A stretch of 64,000 nt of DNA from Oligoflexia bacterium. GTDB taxonomy: Bacteria > Bdellovibrionota > UBA1018. The notes beneath the pieces were generated by a model that did no database searches, had not been told where the DNA came from, and saw only the letters and a program-made list of their open reading frames with translations. The position numbers and the translations under genes are program-made. This document shows, piece after piece, positions 49,360 to 60,192 of this stretch (within the stretch, counting starts at the first letter, position 1; each line of letters begins with the position of its first letter). The DNA is taken from the NCBI GenBank assembly GCA_903935335.1, contig CAIZRG010000049.1, forward strand, positions 224,278-288,277, read 5' to 3'.

Positions 49360-51271
49360 GTGCGCCCGGCATGGGCATGATCTATAGGGTGCAAGTCCCA
49401 AATAGTGAAGTGGAAGTAGCTATTAGCTTAAGGCAAGGGTGCTCGAAGAAACTGTGAGGATTGGATTCCAACAGCCAATGAGAGATCTGAAGGAAGCCGG
49501 CGGCAAAGTTTCGGTCCGAGGTACACGAACCTCATTTGAGGCAAGTCGGGTTTGTGAGCGAGTCTTCTGATTCAGATGAAGCTCATTCCATCGAATAACC
49601 TGGTTTGTATATGAGGCGGATAGATGAAACAAAAGATCACGTTCTTACCCGGGGAGACCCGGTTTGGTGCTGTAACAGGCAAGTCATACCCAACTATCAC
49701 AGAAGGATTGGAGGCCAAACTGGGAGTCAGCAGAGGTCGTAGTAGTTGTCGAAAGATCATGAAGGACCGAATATGAAACTAGGTACTAGGATTGGATAGT
49801 TCGAGAATGGAACGTAGACAGCAGAAAATCCCCACAGGGACCGAAGGCCGGCGGGTAGCGGTGAATACGCAAGAGGAAGGCAACGGGCCGAGTTTCATTC
49901 CGGTACAAAACAAGACGAAGACCAATGATACCAAACCGATTCAGCTCTTAGAGAAGATCCTTGGAAGAGAAAATATATTCCAGGCCTACTTTAGAGTTAA
50001 GCAAAATCAAGGAGCACCAGGAGTCGACCAATTAACCGTTGAACAACTAGGTCTCTTTCTCATAGGAAATTGGGGAGGAATCAAGGCTAGCATTTTGGAT
50101 GGGTCCTACAGGCCTCAACCGGTTAAACAGGTTGAGATTCCAAAGGCTACAGGCGGTTCTAGAAAACTAGGGATACCTTCTGTGGTTGATAGGCTCATTC
50201 AACAGGCGATCCTACAAATCCTAACTCCAATTTTTGAACCTCATTTTAGTAATTCCAGTTTTGGATTCCGCCCTGGGAGAAGTGCACATCAGGCAATTAA
50301 ACAGGCTCATGGATATCTTAAACAAGGATATTCAATAGTAGTGGACATTGACCTTGAAAACTTCTTCAACGAAGTCAATCATGATATCTTGATGGCTCGT
50401 ATCGCCCGTAAAGTGAGGGATAAAAGAGTCCTAAAACTTATTCGATCATACCTGACTTCGGGTATTATGATCAACGGCACTGTAATTATAAACGAGAAGG
50501 GTACTCCACAAGGATCTCCTTTAAGTCCTCTTTTGAGTAATATTATCCTCGACGATCTGGATAAAGAACTGGAGAAACGCGGACATAAATTCTGCCGATA
50601 TGCCGATGATCAAAACGTTTATGTGAAAACTGAACGAGCGGGTCAGAGAGTGTTCAGCGGTATCACCAAGTTTCTCTGGAATATCTTAAAATTGAAGATT
50701 AATACTCAGAAAAGTGCGGTCGCCCCGGCTCAACGGCGAAAATTTTTGGGGTATTCGTTTATTGGTAAGAAAGAACCCCGGGTTCGATTTGCCAATCAAA
50801 CCCAAGAACGTTTCAAAGAACGAGTCAGGCAGATCACGAGAGGACATCGGAGTCAGCCCATAGAAGAACGCATCCAACAACTGGTTACCTTCACGCGAGG
50901 ATGGATTAATTATTTTCGTCTGATTGAGACCGCAAGATTGCTGGATGACCTTGATGGTTGGATTCGAAGCCGCCTGAGAATGTGTATGCTGAAACAGTGG
51001 CGTAAGCCGAGAACACGCTTACGAAACCTCAGGAAATTTGGACTTACTGAAGAACAATGCGGACCCTTTAGATCGGGAAAGAAATATTGGCACCTCGCCA
51101 ACGTTTCCTATGCTAAATGGGCAATGAACAACCAATATTGGCGAGACCTAGGCTATATGTCCTTGAAAGAAATGTGGTTAAAGTGTCATCCTGTTTCATA
51201 AACCGCCGTATACCGAACGGTCCGTACGGTGGTGTGAGAGGACGGCGGCTAACAACCGCCTCCTACTCGAT
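49360..51271 (+). mobile_element. Group IIC intron with encoded maturase
   Basis: The 5' end GTGCGCCCGGCATGGGC with ATCTATAGGGTGCAAGTCCC and the 3' end with domain V (about 51200-51240, ACCGCCGTATACCGAACGGT core) and the tail CCTCCTACTCGAT closely follow the Oceanobacillus-type group IIC intron RNA. Length is about 1.9 kb with the reverse transcriptase gene in domain IV. It is inserted directly 3' of the hairpin at 49321-49359. Both ends and the protein look complete, so it may still be mobile. It separates the parAB-bactofilin block from the ATP synthase operon. Confidence 0.9.
49792..51201 (+). CDS. ltrA: Group II intron reverse transcriptase/maturase
   Basis: A 469-residue intron-encoded protein. 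RT blocks include GAPGVDQLTVEQL, QPVKQVEIPKATGG-RKLGIP, SSFGFRPGRSAHQAI, GTPQGSPLSPLLSN and the catalytic YADD in CRYADDQNVYV. These are followed by the maturase X-domain (about 340-460) and no obvious endonuclease domain, as is usual in class C. It helps splicing and reverse-transcribes the intron at new sites. The start is a TTG at 49792; an in-frame ATG at 49807 is equally possible. Confidence 0.93.
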   Translation: MDSSRMERRQQKIPTGTEGRRVAVNTQEEGNGPSFIPVQNKTKTNDTKPIQLLEKILGRENIFQAYFRVKQNQGAPGVDQLTVEQLGLFLIGNWGGIKASILDGSYRPQPVKQVEIPKATGGSRKLGIPSVVDRLIQQAILQILTPIFEPHFSNSSFGFRPGRSAHQAIKQAHGYLKQGYSIVVDIDLENFFNEVNHDILMARIARKVRDKRVLKLIRSYLTSGIMINGTVIINEKGTPQGSPLSPLLSNIILDDLDKELEKRGHKFCRYADDQNVYVKTERAGQRVFSGITKFLWNILKLKINTQKSAVAPAQRRKFLGYSFIGKKEPRVRFANQTQERFKERVRQITRGHRSQPIEERIQQLVTFTRGWINYFRLIETARLLDDLDGWIRSRLRMCMLKQWRKPRTRLRNLRKFGLTEEQCGPFRSGKKYWHLANVSYAKWAMNNQYWRDLGYMSLKEMWLKCHPVS

Positions 51272-51417
51272 ATCAGATCTTCAATGAGGCAACCGTGGCT
51301 TCATACATCACTCTGAAATTCTTACTTGACGATGGACGAAATTATGTGTTAGGCACGATTTTGGTTTCCATAATAATAAGCCTATTAACAACAGAGACTG
51401 ACTCTTTGGAGCGTGAC

Positions 51418-51861
51418 GTGAACGCACTTCTTGACCAGCTTGGTTTAGATCGATCCTTTTTTATTGAACTGGGTATTTTTTTTGTTCTTTTCTTTCTGCT
51501 CTCTCATCTTTATTTCAAACCTTTCTTGCACTTATTCCAACTCCGCCATAGCCGGACTGTAAAAGATCGAGAAGAAGCACTTCATCTCATGGCACTTGCT
51601 CAGGCAAAATTAGAGGAATACCAAAAGGCTTTAGGTGAACAGAGAGTGAAGTCTAAAAAAGAATATGAAATGGCTCTTGCTGAAGCTAAGAAAGAAGAAT
51701 CTAAGATTTTGACTCAAGCCAAAGAGGAAGCTAAGAAAATAACTCAGGAAACTGTCCGAGTTTTAACCCAACAGAAGGAGCAGTTGAAGAGACAACTTGA
51801 GTCTGAGGTCGAAGTCATGGCACAAGGGATTTCTGAAAGACTCCTTTCAAGGAAGCTGTAA
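51418..51861 (+). CDS. F-type ATP synthase subunit b' (first b-type subunit)
   Basis: A 147-residue protein with one membrane helix (SFFIELGIFFVLFFLLSHLYF) near the N-terminus, a basic turn, and a long charged helix (EEALHLMALAQAKLEEYQKALGEQ to the end), the b-subunit plan. The GTG at 51418 is favoured because GGAG lies six bases upstream. An open frame continues to ATG 51295, adding 41 residues, but that extension is unlike b subunits. The stop is directly followed by the second b gene. The pair forms the peripheral stalk. Subunits a and c are not here. Confidence 0.82.
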   Translation: MNALLDQLGLDRSFFIELGIFFVLFFLLSHLYFKPFLHLFQLRHSRTVKDREEALHLMALAQAKLEEYQKALGEQRVKSKKEYEMALAEAKKEESKILTQAKEEAKKITQETVRVLTQQKEQLKRQLESEVEVMAQGISERLLSRKL

Positions 51862-52335
51862 ATGGAAAGCCTGATTTCATCCAGTTTTAATCTTACACTT
51901 CTGATTGCGATTTTATTTTTTAAACTTCGAGGTCCAGTGAAAGATTTTGTGGCTCACCGACAGTCTTCCATTCGCCATGACATTCAAGTTGTTGGGGATC
52001 AATTGAAGAAGGCCAAGCAAGATTTTACTCAGTTTTCAAACCAGCTGGCCAGAGTGGATCAAGAAGTGAAAGCTCTCTTTGAAGAAAACCAGAGAGAAAT
52101 TTTGAAGATCCAGGCAAAGATTCAAGCAGATACGACGTATCTTGTTGAAAAGGTCATGATGGATACCCAAAGTAGGGTGAGTTCTATTCAGGCTGAGTTT
52201 AAAGGGCAACTTTCGGCAGAACTTGGAGCGAGAGTTATGGATCGAGCTGAGTTTTTTTTAATGGAAAGGCTGACTCAAGAAGATCGGACACGACTGCAGA
52301 AAGAATTTTTTAAACAAATGGAGAGTACATCGTGA
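51862..52335 (+). CDS. atpF: F-type ATP synthase subunit b
   Basis: A 157-residue protein with a short membrane segment (FNLTLLIAILFFKLRG) and a long amphipathic helix with regular heptads, ending in a more compact C-terminus (AELGARVMDRAEFFLMERL). It starts one base after the preceding b-type gene and overlaps the delta gene by four bases. With the other b-type chain it forms the heterodimeric stator stalk typical of species having b and b'. Confidence 0.82.
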   Translation: MESLISSSFNLTLLIAILFFKLRGPVKDFVAHRQSSIRHDIQVVGDQLKKAKQDFTQFSNQLARVDQEVKALFEENQREILKIQAKIQADTTYLVEKVMMDTQSRVSSIQAEFKGQLSAELGARVMDRAEFFLMERLTQEDRTRLQKEFFKQMESTS

Positions 52336-52907
52336 GCGTTGCTAGTTCCTATGCAAAAGCACTTTTGGAGGTAGCCGTGGAAACGAGTCTTTCCGTTGAG
52401 GATGTAGATACGATAGAAGAAGAAATGAGCTCATTTGCTTCCACTTTGAGTCAATCCAAGGAAGCTCGAGTGGCACTTCTGGGTGCAGTGACGAGCCAAA
52501 AAGAAAAGATTTTTCTGATAGACCAAATCTGCCAGCAATTTAAGTTGACTCCTCTCTTGGCTCAGTTTTTAGGTCTTCTTGCTAAAAAAGGACGTCTAGC
52601 TTTACTCCGAGAGATCGGAGGAGCTTTTCATACTCTGCGCTTGGCTTCAGAAGGTCAGATTGCCGGAGAGCTGGTCTCTGCTGAAAGGATGAATGAAACC
52701 GATGTTGCAATTTTAGGAAAAGCATTCAGTGAGAAATTGGGGAAAAAAGTAGTCTTTCGACTATCGACCGACCCATGGTTATTAGCTGGACTTAAGGTCA
52801 CTGTGAACGGAGTGACCTATGATGGAACTCTTCGTTCACAACTCCAAAAGCTTCGTGAACAACTCACAACAGGTGTTGGAGTTGGAAGTGCATTGGCACA
52901 AAGATAA
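52332..52907 (+). CDS. atpH: F-type ATP synthase subunit delta
   Basis: A 191-residue OSCP/delta protein: [15 protein letters not shown] at the start, [14 protein letters not shown] in the middle, and [28 protein letters not shown] at the end match the family. It starts with GTG overlapping the atpF stop. It links the stator to the catalytic head. Confidence 0.95.
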   Translation: MSVASSYAKALLEVAVETSLSVEDVDTIEEEMSSFASTLSQSKEARVALLGAVTSQKEKIFLIDQICQQFKLTPLLAQFLGLLAKKGRLALLREIGGAFHTLRLASEGQIAGELVSAERMNETDVAILGKAFSEKLGKKVVFRLSTDPWLLAGLKVTVNGVTYDGTLRSQLQKLREQLTTGVGVGSALAQR

Positions 52908-52924
52908 TTCGTTTCGAGGAAAGT

Positions 52925-54439
52925 ATGCAAATTCGTCCTGAAGAGATTACGCAGGTATTAAAAAATCATCTTTCACATTTTGAAAAAAAACTAGATGTGT
53001 CTGAGACGGGTCGAGTGGTCAGTGTTGGGGATGGGGTAGCTAAAGTCTTTGGTCTTGAGAAGGCCATGGCAGGCGAGCTGGTTGACTTTGGCTCCGGAGT
53101 GAGTGGAATGGTCCTGAACCTCGAGGAAGAGAGTGTGGGGATTGCGATTTTAGGTGATGACACTCAGATCAAAGAGGGTTCGACCGTTAAACGGACGGGT
53201 AAAATTGTCCAGGTTCCGGTTGGAGAAGGATTGTTAGGGCGTGTTGTGAACGCCTTGGGGATTCCCATTGATGGGAAAGGGGAGTTAAGCACAAAGGCTT
53301 TCAGAAAAGTAGAGATTAAGGCTCCTGGGATTGTCGAGCGTCAATCGGTGAAAGAGCCCCTTCAGACTGGAATTAAAGCGATTGATTCCATGATTCCCAT
53401 TGGCCGTGGACAAAGAGAGCTGATTATCGGAGATCGTCAGACGGGAAAAACAGCGGTCGCATTGGACACGATCATCAATCAAAAGGGGCGTGGGGTTTTT
53501 TGTATTTATGTTGCGATTGGACAAAAGCAATCCACAGTGGCTCAGGTTGTAGATCAGCTGAGGACTCATGGAGCACTCGATCATACAATTATTGTAGCAG
53601 CTACGGCCTCTGAGCAGGCACCCCTTCAGTTTTTAGCAGCCTATACGGGTGTCACGATGGGTGAATGGTTTAGGGATCAGGGAAAGCATGCCTTGATTGT
53701 CTATGATGATTTAACCAAGCAGGCTCAGGCTTATCGACAGCTTTCTCTTCTCTTAAGAAGACCTCCGGGACGAGAAGCTTATCCAGGGGATGTGTTTTAT
53801 TTACACTCGAGGTTATTGGAGAGGTCGGCCAAGCTTTCAGACAAGCTCGGAGGAGGTTCGCTGACTGCTCTTCCTATTATTGAAACTCAAGCAGGGGATG
53901 TGTCTGCTTACATTCCAACGAATGTGATTTCAATTACAGATGGACAAATTTTTCTAGAAACGGATTTATTTTATTCAGGGGTTCGCCCAGCGGTGAATGT
54001 CGGATTATCCGTCTCACGAGTGGGAGGAAGTGCTCAGATTAAAGCGATGAGACAAGTGGCAGGAACCTTGCGTTTGGAGCTAGCTCAGTTTCGAGAAAAG
54101 GCTGCATTTGCTCAATTTGGAAGTGATCTGGATCCTGCAACTCAGCGGCAATTAGCTCGGGGCCAAAGGCTGACTGAGATCTTAAAGCAAGGTCAGTACT
54201 TACCCGTGCCAGTAGAGCGGCAAGTTGTGACGATTTTTGCTGGAACAAATGGGTTTTTAGATCGGCACCCCATTGGGAGTCTTTCTCAGTATGAGCAGCA
54301 GCTTTGCGGGCATATTGAAAAAAAATATCCTGAGATCTATTTAGAAATTGTTAAATCTGGGAAGATTGATGATTCCTTAAAAGCAAAGCTCGAAAAAGCT
54401 TTAAAAGAATTTGACGAAATTTTTGTCAGTTCGCTTTGA
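52925..54439 (+). CDS. atpA: F-type ATP synthase subunit alpha
   Basis: A 504-residue non-catalytic nucleotide-binding subunit. It has the P-loop [64 protein letters not shown] with the ATP-synthase signature, and [14 protein letters not shown] in the C-terminal helical domain. AGGAAAGT lies before the ATG. It forms the hexameric head with beta subunits. Confidence 0.98.
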   Translation: MQIRPEEITQVLKNHLSHFEKKLDVSETGRVVSVGDGVAKVFGLEKAMAGELVDFGSGVSGMVLNLEEESVGIAILGDDTQIKEGSTVKRTGKIVQVPVGEGLLGRVVNALGIPIDGKGELSTKAFRKVEIKAPGIVERQSVKEPLQTGIKAIDSMIPIGRGQRELIIGDRQTGKTAVALDTIINQKGRGVFCIYVAIGQKQSTVAQVVDQLRTHGALDHTIIVAATASEQAPLQFLAAYTGVTMGEWFRDQGKHALIVYDDLTKQAQAYRQLSLLLRRPPGREAYPGDVFYLHSRLLERSAKLSDKLGGGSLTALPIIETQAGDVSAYIPTNVISITDGQIFLETDLFYSGVRPAVNVGLSVSRVGGSAQIKAMRQVAGTLRLELAQFREKAAFAQFGSDLDPATQRQLARGQRLTEILKQGQYLPVPVERQVVTIFAGTNGFLDRHPIGSLSQYEQQLCGHIEKKYPEIYLEIVKSGKIDDSLKAKLEKALKEFDEIFVSSL

Positions 54440-54461
54440 GGGGAAATAAGGCGGATTCTTC

Positions 54462-55430
54462 ATGGCAAGTACCAAAGATCTTAAAAAACGTATTTCGACG
54501 GTCAAAAACACTCAGCAAACTACTCGGGCGATGAAGATGGTCTCTGCTGCTAAGCTTCGCCGAGCACAGGATTCAATTCAGAATCAGAGACCTTACGCTA
54601 AACGAATCTCAGAGTTGATTAAAATTTTAGCGAGTCAGATAGAAGAAAAGAATATCCCTTCACTCGTTCGAAAAAAAAAGGAGATCGAGATTGCAGCCAG
54701 CAAGATGGGAAGTTGGCCAGAGGGGTGGCCAGGAAGTTTGGAAGTTGATTCGAAAATCGTCTTAGTGGTTCTTACATCTGACCGGGGTTTGTGTGGAGCG
54801 TTTAATGGGAACATTATTAAAGCAACTCAGCGCTGGTTAACTTCGTATCAGAGTGAAGGGAAGAGCCTAGAAAATCTCAAGTTTATTTTTATTGGAAAAC
54901 GAGGATATGACTTTTTTAAAAATAAAGGAATTCAAGTTCACGCTTTTTATCCTGAATTAGGAGGAAAAGTCACTTTTGCCAAAGCAAAAACACTAGCCGA
55001 TAATTTAATTAAACTTTATCTTTCTGAAGGAGTAGATGAAGTTAAGTTTATTTATAATGAATTTAAAAACGCTGTCACTCAAAAGGTTGTTGTTGAAGAT
55101 TTTCTTCCTGTATTAAAAGAAGAGCCTATTGAGGCTGTTAGTACAGTTTCAGCTCCAGTGAATCCGATGCCTGATATTCTAGTTGAACCTAGTTTGGATG
55201 AAGTCATGAACGAGTTACTCACTCGAAATTTTTCCATTCAAGCATTCAGAATTCTTTTAGAATCTCAAGCGGGAGAACATGGGGCAAGGATGTCTGCTAT
55301 GGAGAACGCGACAAAGAATGCAGGAGAAATGATTCGAAAATTAACGCTTCAATACAATAAGCAGAGACAAGCTGGAATTACAAAAGAACTATTAGAAATT
55401 ATAGCGGGAAGTGAGTCCCAAAAAAGTTAA
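54462..55430 (+). CDS. atpG: F-type ATP synthase subunit gamma
   Basis: A 322-residue gamma subunit, longer than E. coli gamma (287). The conserved N-terminal helix (KKRISTVKNTQQTTRAMKMVSAAKLRRAQ) and C-terminal helix (GARMSAMENATKNAGEMIRKLTLQYN) form the rotor shaft. SDRGLCGAFN is at 106-115. Two insertions are visible: about 68-97, with Trp/Pro-rich GSWPEGWPG, and about 225-255. Their roles are unknown. It is placed normally between alpha and beta. Confidence 0.96.
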   Translation: MASTKDLKKRISTVKNTQQTTRAMKMVSAAKLRRAQDSIQNQRPYAKRISELIKILASQIEEKNIPSLVRKKKEIEIAASKMGSWPEGWPGSLEVDSKIVLVVLTSDRGLCGAFNGNIIKATQRWLTSYQSEGKSLENLKFIFIGKRGYDFFKNKGIQVHAFYPELGGKVTFAKAKTLADNLIKLYLSEGVDEVKFIYNEFKNAVTQKVVVEDFLPVLKEEPIEAVSTVSAPVNPMPDILVEPSLDEVMNELLTRNFSIQAFRILLESQAGEHGARMSAMENATKNAGEMIRKLTLQYNKQRQAGITKELLEIIAGSESQKS

Positions 55431-55443
55431 AGCATTTGTTTAA

Positions 55444-56880
<1,437 letters not shown>

Positions 56881-56938
56881 GCTTGTTTCACAAGCTTGAG
56901 GTCAATTCAGGTCAACGCAAGAAGGAGTCTTTTCTGTC

Positions 56939-57346
56939 ATGGAGTTATTAAAACTAAGCATTCTTTCACCTGAGAGGCGGTTAGCAGAAGGGCTTGTCGT
57001 TGAAGAAGTGAATCTTCCCGGAACCCAAGGGCAAGTCCAGATTTTACCTAGTCATGCCCCCATCGTTGGGGTCTTACAGACAGGTCCGTTTAGCTATAAA
57101 AAGCCAGGCTCTGAGCCTGTATTAGGAGTCATTTCAACTGGATTTTTTGAAGTTCTAGGCAACCATGTCCGTCTAATGGTTGAGACTTTAGAGTTGAAGG
57201 GTGAGATTGATTTGGATCGGGCTCGTAAAGCTCAAGAGATGGCTGAGGAAACCTTGCAAAAGGCTAACCTCGATGAGCATCAGTTTAGAAAGTATCAGCT
57301 CAAACTGCAGCGTGCCATTATTCGTCAGCAGGTTGCAGGGCATTAG
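56939..57346 (+). CDS. atpC: F-type ATP synthase subunit epsilon
   Basis: A 135-residue epsilon subunit with the N-terminal beta sandwich (LSILSPERRLAEGLVVEEVNLPG, GQVQILPSHAPIVGVLQTG) and the C-terminal two-helix inhibitory domain (DLDRARKAQEMAEETL). It is the last gene of the operon. An AAGGAG precedes its ATG. Confidence 0.96.
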   Translation: MELLKLSILSPERRLAEGLVVEEVNLPGTQGQVQILPSHAPIVGVLQTGPFSYKKPGSEPVLGVISTGFFEVLGNHVRLMVETLELKGEIDLDRARKAQEMAEETLQKANLDEHQFRKYQLKLQRAIIRQQVAGH

Positions 57347-57674
57347 ATATGATTTCTTTTGAATTTCAGTACGACAACTATGCTAAAATTACATTTTTGG
57401 CCGGAACAGTACCATTATTAAAATTTTTTGGATCAGGGTTATTTTATGGCTCACTAGATGGAGTCCCACAGCAGCAGCAACTTGGATATAGGAATGACAA
57501 GAATACTTTTTTTGCCTCTGTTCCTGTTTTTACTTTTTAGGGCTTCTAAAGCCCATCCTGTGGGCTAAAACCAATTGCCCGAAAAAGGCCATTTTAGTGT
57601 AATCAATGGTGAACTTTAACTATTTTAAATAACTTCGGATATACTTTAACTAATTTAATTCCATTTTTTCTGAT
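57347..57674. other. Intergenic region after the ATP synthase operon
   Basis: A 63-codon ORF at 57349-57540 is present but shows no recognisable domain or composition and is not called. A small hairpin AGCCCA-TCCTG-TGGGCT lies at 57550-57566, without a following T-run. The operon terminator may be here. The right end borders the convergent ankyrin gene. Confidence 0.4.
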
Positions 57675-58574
57675 TTATTGCGTGCCATTAGTTCTGGGGT
57701 GCTCGCTAGCCCTGGTTACTTCTGCTATATCTTCTAGTAGATCATAGATATTCTTTTTTCTGCCTTCGAAAATTTTTCTACAATGCAAAATAAATCCACG
57801 AGCGAAGGCTTTTTTGAGAAGTAAATTTTGATTTCTGCCCGTTTCATAAAGAACTTTTACAACATCATGTCCATACATATTTGTAGCTTCAATCATGGCT
57901 TGATTGATTCTATCATCTCCTGGATTATTATTGAGTACCCTTCGAGCAGCATATTTAGCTCGCACTCCTGTTGTTCCGGTTGGATTTCTAAGCATCTTAG
58001 CTATTTCAATGTAGCTTCTCTTGTCTGCCATGTAGCGTCCCCTGGCTGCCATTCTGTAGATCGCTAAGGTGCGTCTATCCTCTGCCATTACGAGAGCAGT
58101 GTTCCCCTTTCGATCTGCACGATTTAAATCTGCACCCTTTTCTATAAGCAGTTGAACCATATCTGTATCGCCTAAAAGAGTGGCTTGCATAAGAACAGTA
58201 GTCTCGCCTGGACCGGCTGCATAATCCACGTTTGAACCATGATCTAGGAGTAGCCGAACTACATGAGTATGGCCTCGAACAACTGCCCCGAAAAGTGCAG
58301 TATCTCCGCACTGGCCTGCATAATTCACTTTTGCTCCTTGATCTAAGAGCAATCGAACGATCTTGGTGTGACCATTACAGGCTGCACCGTGAAGAGCAGT
58401 AAATCCAGTCTCGTCTGACTGATTCACGTCTTCTGTCGCCAAAAGCCTTTCAACTTCAGCAAGGTTACCGTTCGTTGCTGCATCGGCAAGTAGAGTTGCA
58501 AAGGCACTATTCACTGCACACACCACCAAAACAGTACTGACAGCTAATAAACTTGTAAAAACTTTCTTAAACAT
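57675..58574 (-). CDS. Secreted ankyrin-repeat protein
   Basis: A 299-residue protein with a signal peptide (basic MFKK, hydrophobic to about 24, cleavage near NSAFA). Four to five ankyrin repeats follow at about 25-165, with the hallmark TALHGAACNGHTKIVRLLLDQGAKVN, then TALFGAVVRGHTHVVRLLLDHG and TVLMQATLLGDTDMVQLLIEKGADLN. The C-terminal 130 residues are basic and not recognised. Ankyrin repeats bind proteins. Secretion suggests a periplasmic or extracellular target. It stands alone between two intergenic gaps in the accessory end of the window. Confidence 0.85.
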   Translation of the reverse strand: MFKKVFTSLLAVSTVLVVCAVNSAFATLLADAATNGNLAEVERLLATEDVNQSDETGFTALHGAACNGHTKIVRLLLDQGAKVNYAGQCGDTALFGAVVRGHTHVVRLLLDHGSNVDYAAGPGETTVLMQATLLGDTDMVQLLIEKGADLNRADRKGNTALVMAEDRRTLAIYRMAARGRYMADKRSYIEIAKMLRNPTGTTGVRAKYAARRVLNNNPGDDRINQAMIEATNMYGHDVVKVLYETGRNQNLLLKKAFARGFILHCRKIFEGRKKNIYDLLEDIAEVTRASEHPRTNGTQ

Positions 58575-58890
58575 AAAAATTTAATTCTTTCTGATTCATT
58601 TCCTCATTCAGCTGATTTTTTGAGGTGAAATACTATTCTTAATGAATCAAGCTGATAAATAAGCGACAACGTTGCCATAAAATTACAGGTTCAAAATAAC
58701 ACCATAAAACGAATTTAAATTCAACTTAAAAACTCTATTAAGTGAATATATCTTATAATATAAATAAAAAATATATGTCATCGCTCAGTGACTTTGTCTC
58801 TTTATGTATAGTTAAAAAACCTTCCCTCCAGCGGTATTTCTTGATATATATTCCTAAATTTAAAAAGCTCAGATACGGCAGGAAATAAAT
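58575..58890. other. AT-rich divergent intergenic region
   Basis: About 316 bases between the ankyrin and deformylase-like genes, with poly-AT stretches near 58730-58780 that could hold two divergent promoters. No specific operator, terminator or RNA was identified. Confidence 0.4.
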
Positions 58891-59526
58891 ATGAGATTTG
58901 ATCGTCAGATAGGAAATTCATTAATCAAATTTGCTTTGTTTTTCGTATGTGCGGCTTCCTCTTCATTGACCGTGAATAATCAAAAGGCCAGCGCAACGAC
59001 TGATTCAGCCTCTCCCTTACCGGGAATTGTCCAAATTGACTTCAAAACGCTCCGTACTCCAGCTCAACCTGTCCCAATTGATCAGATCCAAAGTCCAGAA
59101 GTACAATCATTTATAAAAAAGATGGTCGATGTTATGCGTGATGCACCCGGAGTTGGGTTGGCTGCACCGCAAATTGGAGATCCACGCCAAATTATCGTTT
59201 TATTTAGAGGATCAGCAATATTACATTAATTTGACGACGTCGCCAGAAGAGGCGCTAGCACAAGGAAGATACGCCTTTTCCCTTAAAATTATTATCAATC
59301 CCAAATTAACTCTGATCCATTCAGGAGACCCGTTAAGGACAGCGAAATTTGCAGAAGGTTGTCTAAGCGTAGAGGGATGCGTGGCTGACGTCGATCGTGC
59401 TCTAGAGGTGAAAGTAGAAGGTGGGACGAGAATGCTAAGCCATTTGAATGGCAAGTTTCAGGATGGCCAGCTCGCATTCTTCAACACGAAGTTGATCACC
59501 TTAATGCTACACTTTACATTGATCGG
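58891..59526 (+). pseudogene. Exported peptide-deformylase domain, frameshifted twice
   Basis: This is the first half of a double-deformylase gene. A Sec-type N-terminus (hydrophobic LIKFALFFVCAASSS) precedes the domain. All three deformylase motifs are present but in alternating frames: GVGLAAPQIG (frame 1), EGCLSV (shifted), and HEVDHL (back in frame 1). Two frameshifts, near 59205-59215 and 59415-59425, compensate each other and rejoin the frame that continues into the next ORF. The start is the ATG after AGGAAATAA. Deformylases normally act on nascent chains in the cytoplasm, so an exported one is unexpected. Confidence 0.75.
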
Positions 59527-60150
59527 ATGGATCGAAAAACCTTCATGTCATGGTCTACACAGGTACCGACTTCTGAGCAAACCCAAGACCAAACAGAAAA
59601 CGCAGAGTTACCCTCCATTCTCGCTGCCGGGGACCCTATTTTACGGACTCGGGCAGAATCTGTAGAACGGGCTGAGATTAAATCACCTGAAATTCAGGAT
59701 ATTATCTCTACTATGGTCAAAGTCATGCGTAAGCAGTCGTTAGTTGGTATGGCAGCGTCTCAAATCGGCGTTTTAAAGCGTATTATCGTACTGGAAGATC
59801 GCGAAGAGTATATTGCTGCAGCACTCTCCCAGCAGGAAAGAGAACAAAGACAAAGGTACCTATTCCCTCTAAAAATTATAATCAATCCAAAACTAACTTT
59901 CTTCGATACTCAAAGTCCAGCGACTATGGTTTTTCCTGAACGTTCACCCGTCGTTCAGGGCTATCAAGGTTCCGTAGAACGTTATTTAGAAGTCAAAGTT
60001 GAAGGTCTTGACGAAAACGGAGATCCCTTTGAGTGGCAGCCACGTGGCTGGCCAGCTCGTATTCTTCAACACGAAGTTGATCACCTCGACGGCATTCTTT
60101 ACATTGACCGAATGGATAGTAAAACATTCAAATCTATTCCTGCTTCATAA
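59527..60150 (+). CDS. Peptide-deformylase-like domain with lost metal-site motif
   Basis: A 207-codon ORF that begins inside the end of the preceding deformylase domain and was probably its C-terminal half. The deformylase fold is recognisable (LPSILAAGDPILRTRA, FPLKIIINPKLT, WPARILQHEVDHLDGILYIDRM). Motif III HEVDH is intact. Motif I is GMAASQIG instead of GLAAPQ, and motif II ERSPV replaces EGCLS, removing the metal-ligand Cys. It is unlikely to be a normal deformylase. It may be a binding domain or a decaying copy. The ATG at 59527 may not be the true start if the fusion is translated. Confidence 0.7.
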   Translation: MDRKTFMSWSTQVPTSEQTQDQTENAELPSILAAGDPILRTRAESVERAEIKSPEIQDIISTMVKVMRKQSLVGMAASQIGVLKRIIVLEDREEYIAAALSQQEREQRQRYLFPLKIIINPKLTFFDTQSPATMVFPERSPVVQGYQGSVERYLEVKVEGLDENGDPFEWQPRGWPARILQHEVDHLDGILYIDRMDSKTFKSIPAS

Positions 60151-60192
60151 AGTGGATCAATGAAATCGATCATTTACTCGCAAATCTAGTGA

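Noticed and set aside
49043..49394. Two minus-strand ORFs near the intron start as genes
   Set aside because: They cover frameshifted pieces of a Fic-type tail, the hairpin and the intron start; reported as remnants only.
49792..51201. Diversity-generating retroelement or retron
   Set aside because: The reverse transcriptase has a maturase domain and group II intron RNA around it; no template/variable repeat pair or msr/msd was seen, despite nearby collar-like proteins.
57349..57540. 63-codon ORF after atpC
   Set aside because: No recognisable domain, no homology suggested by motif, and composition not convincing; not called as a gene.
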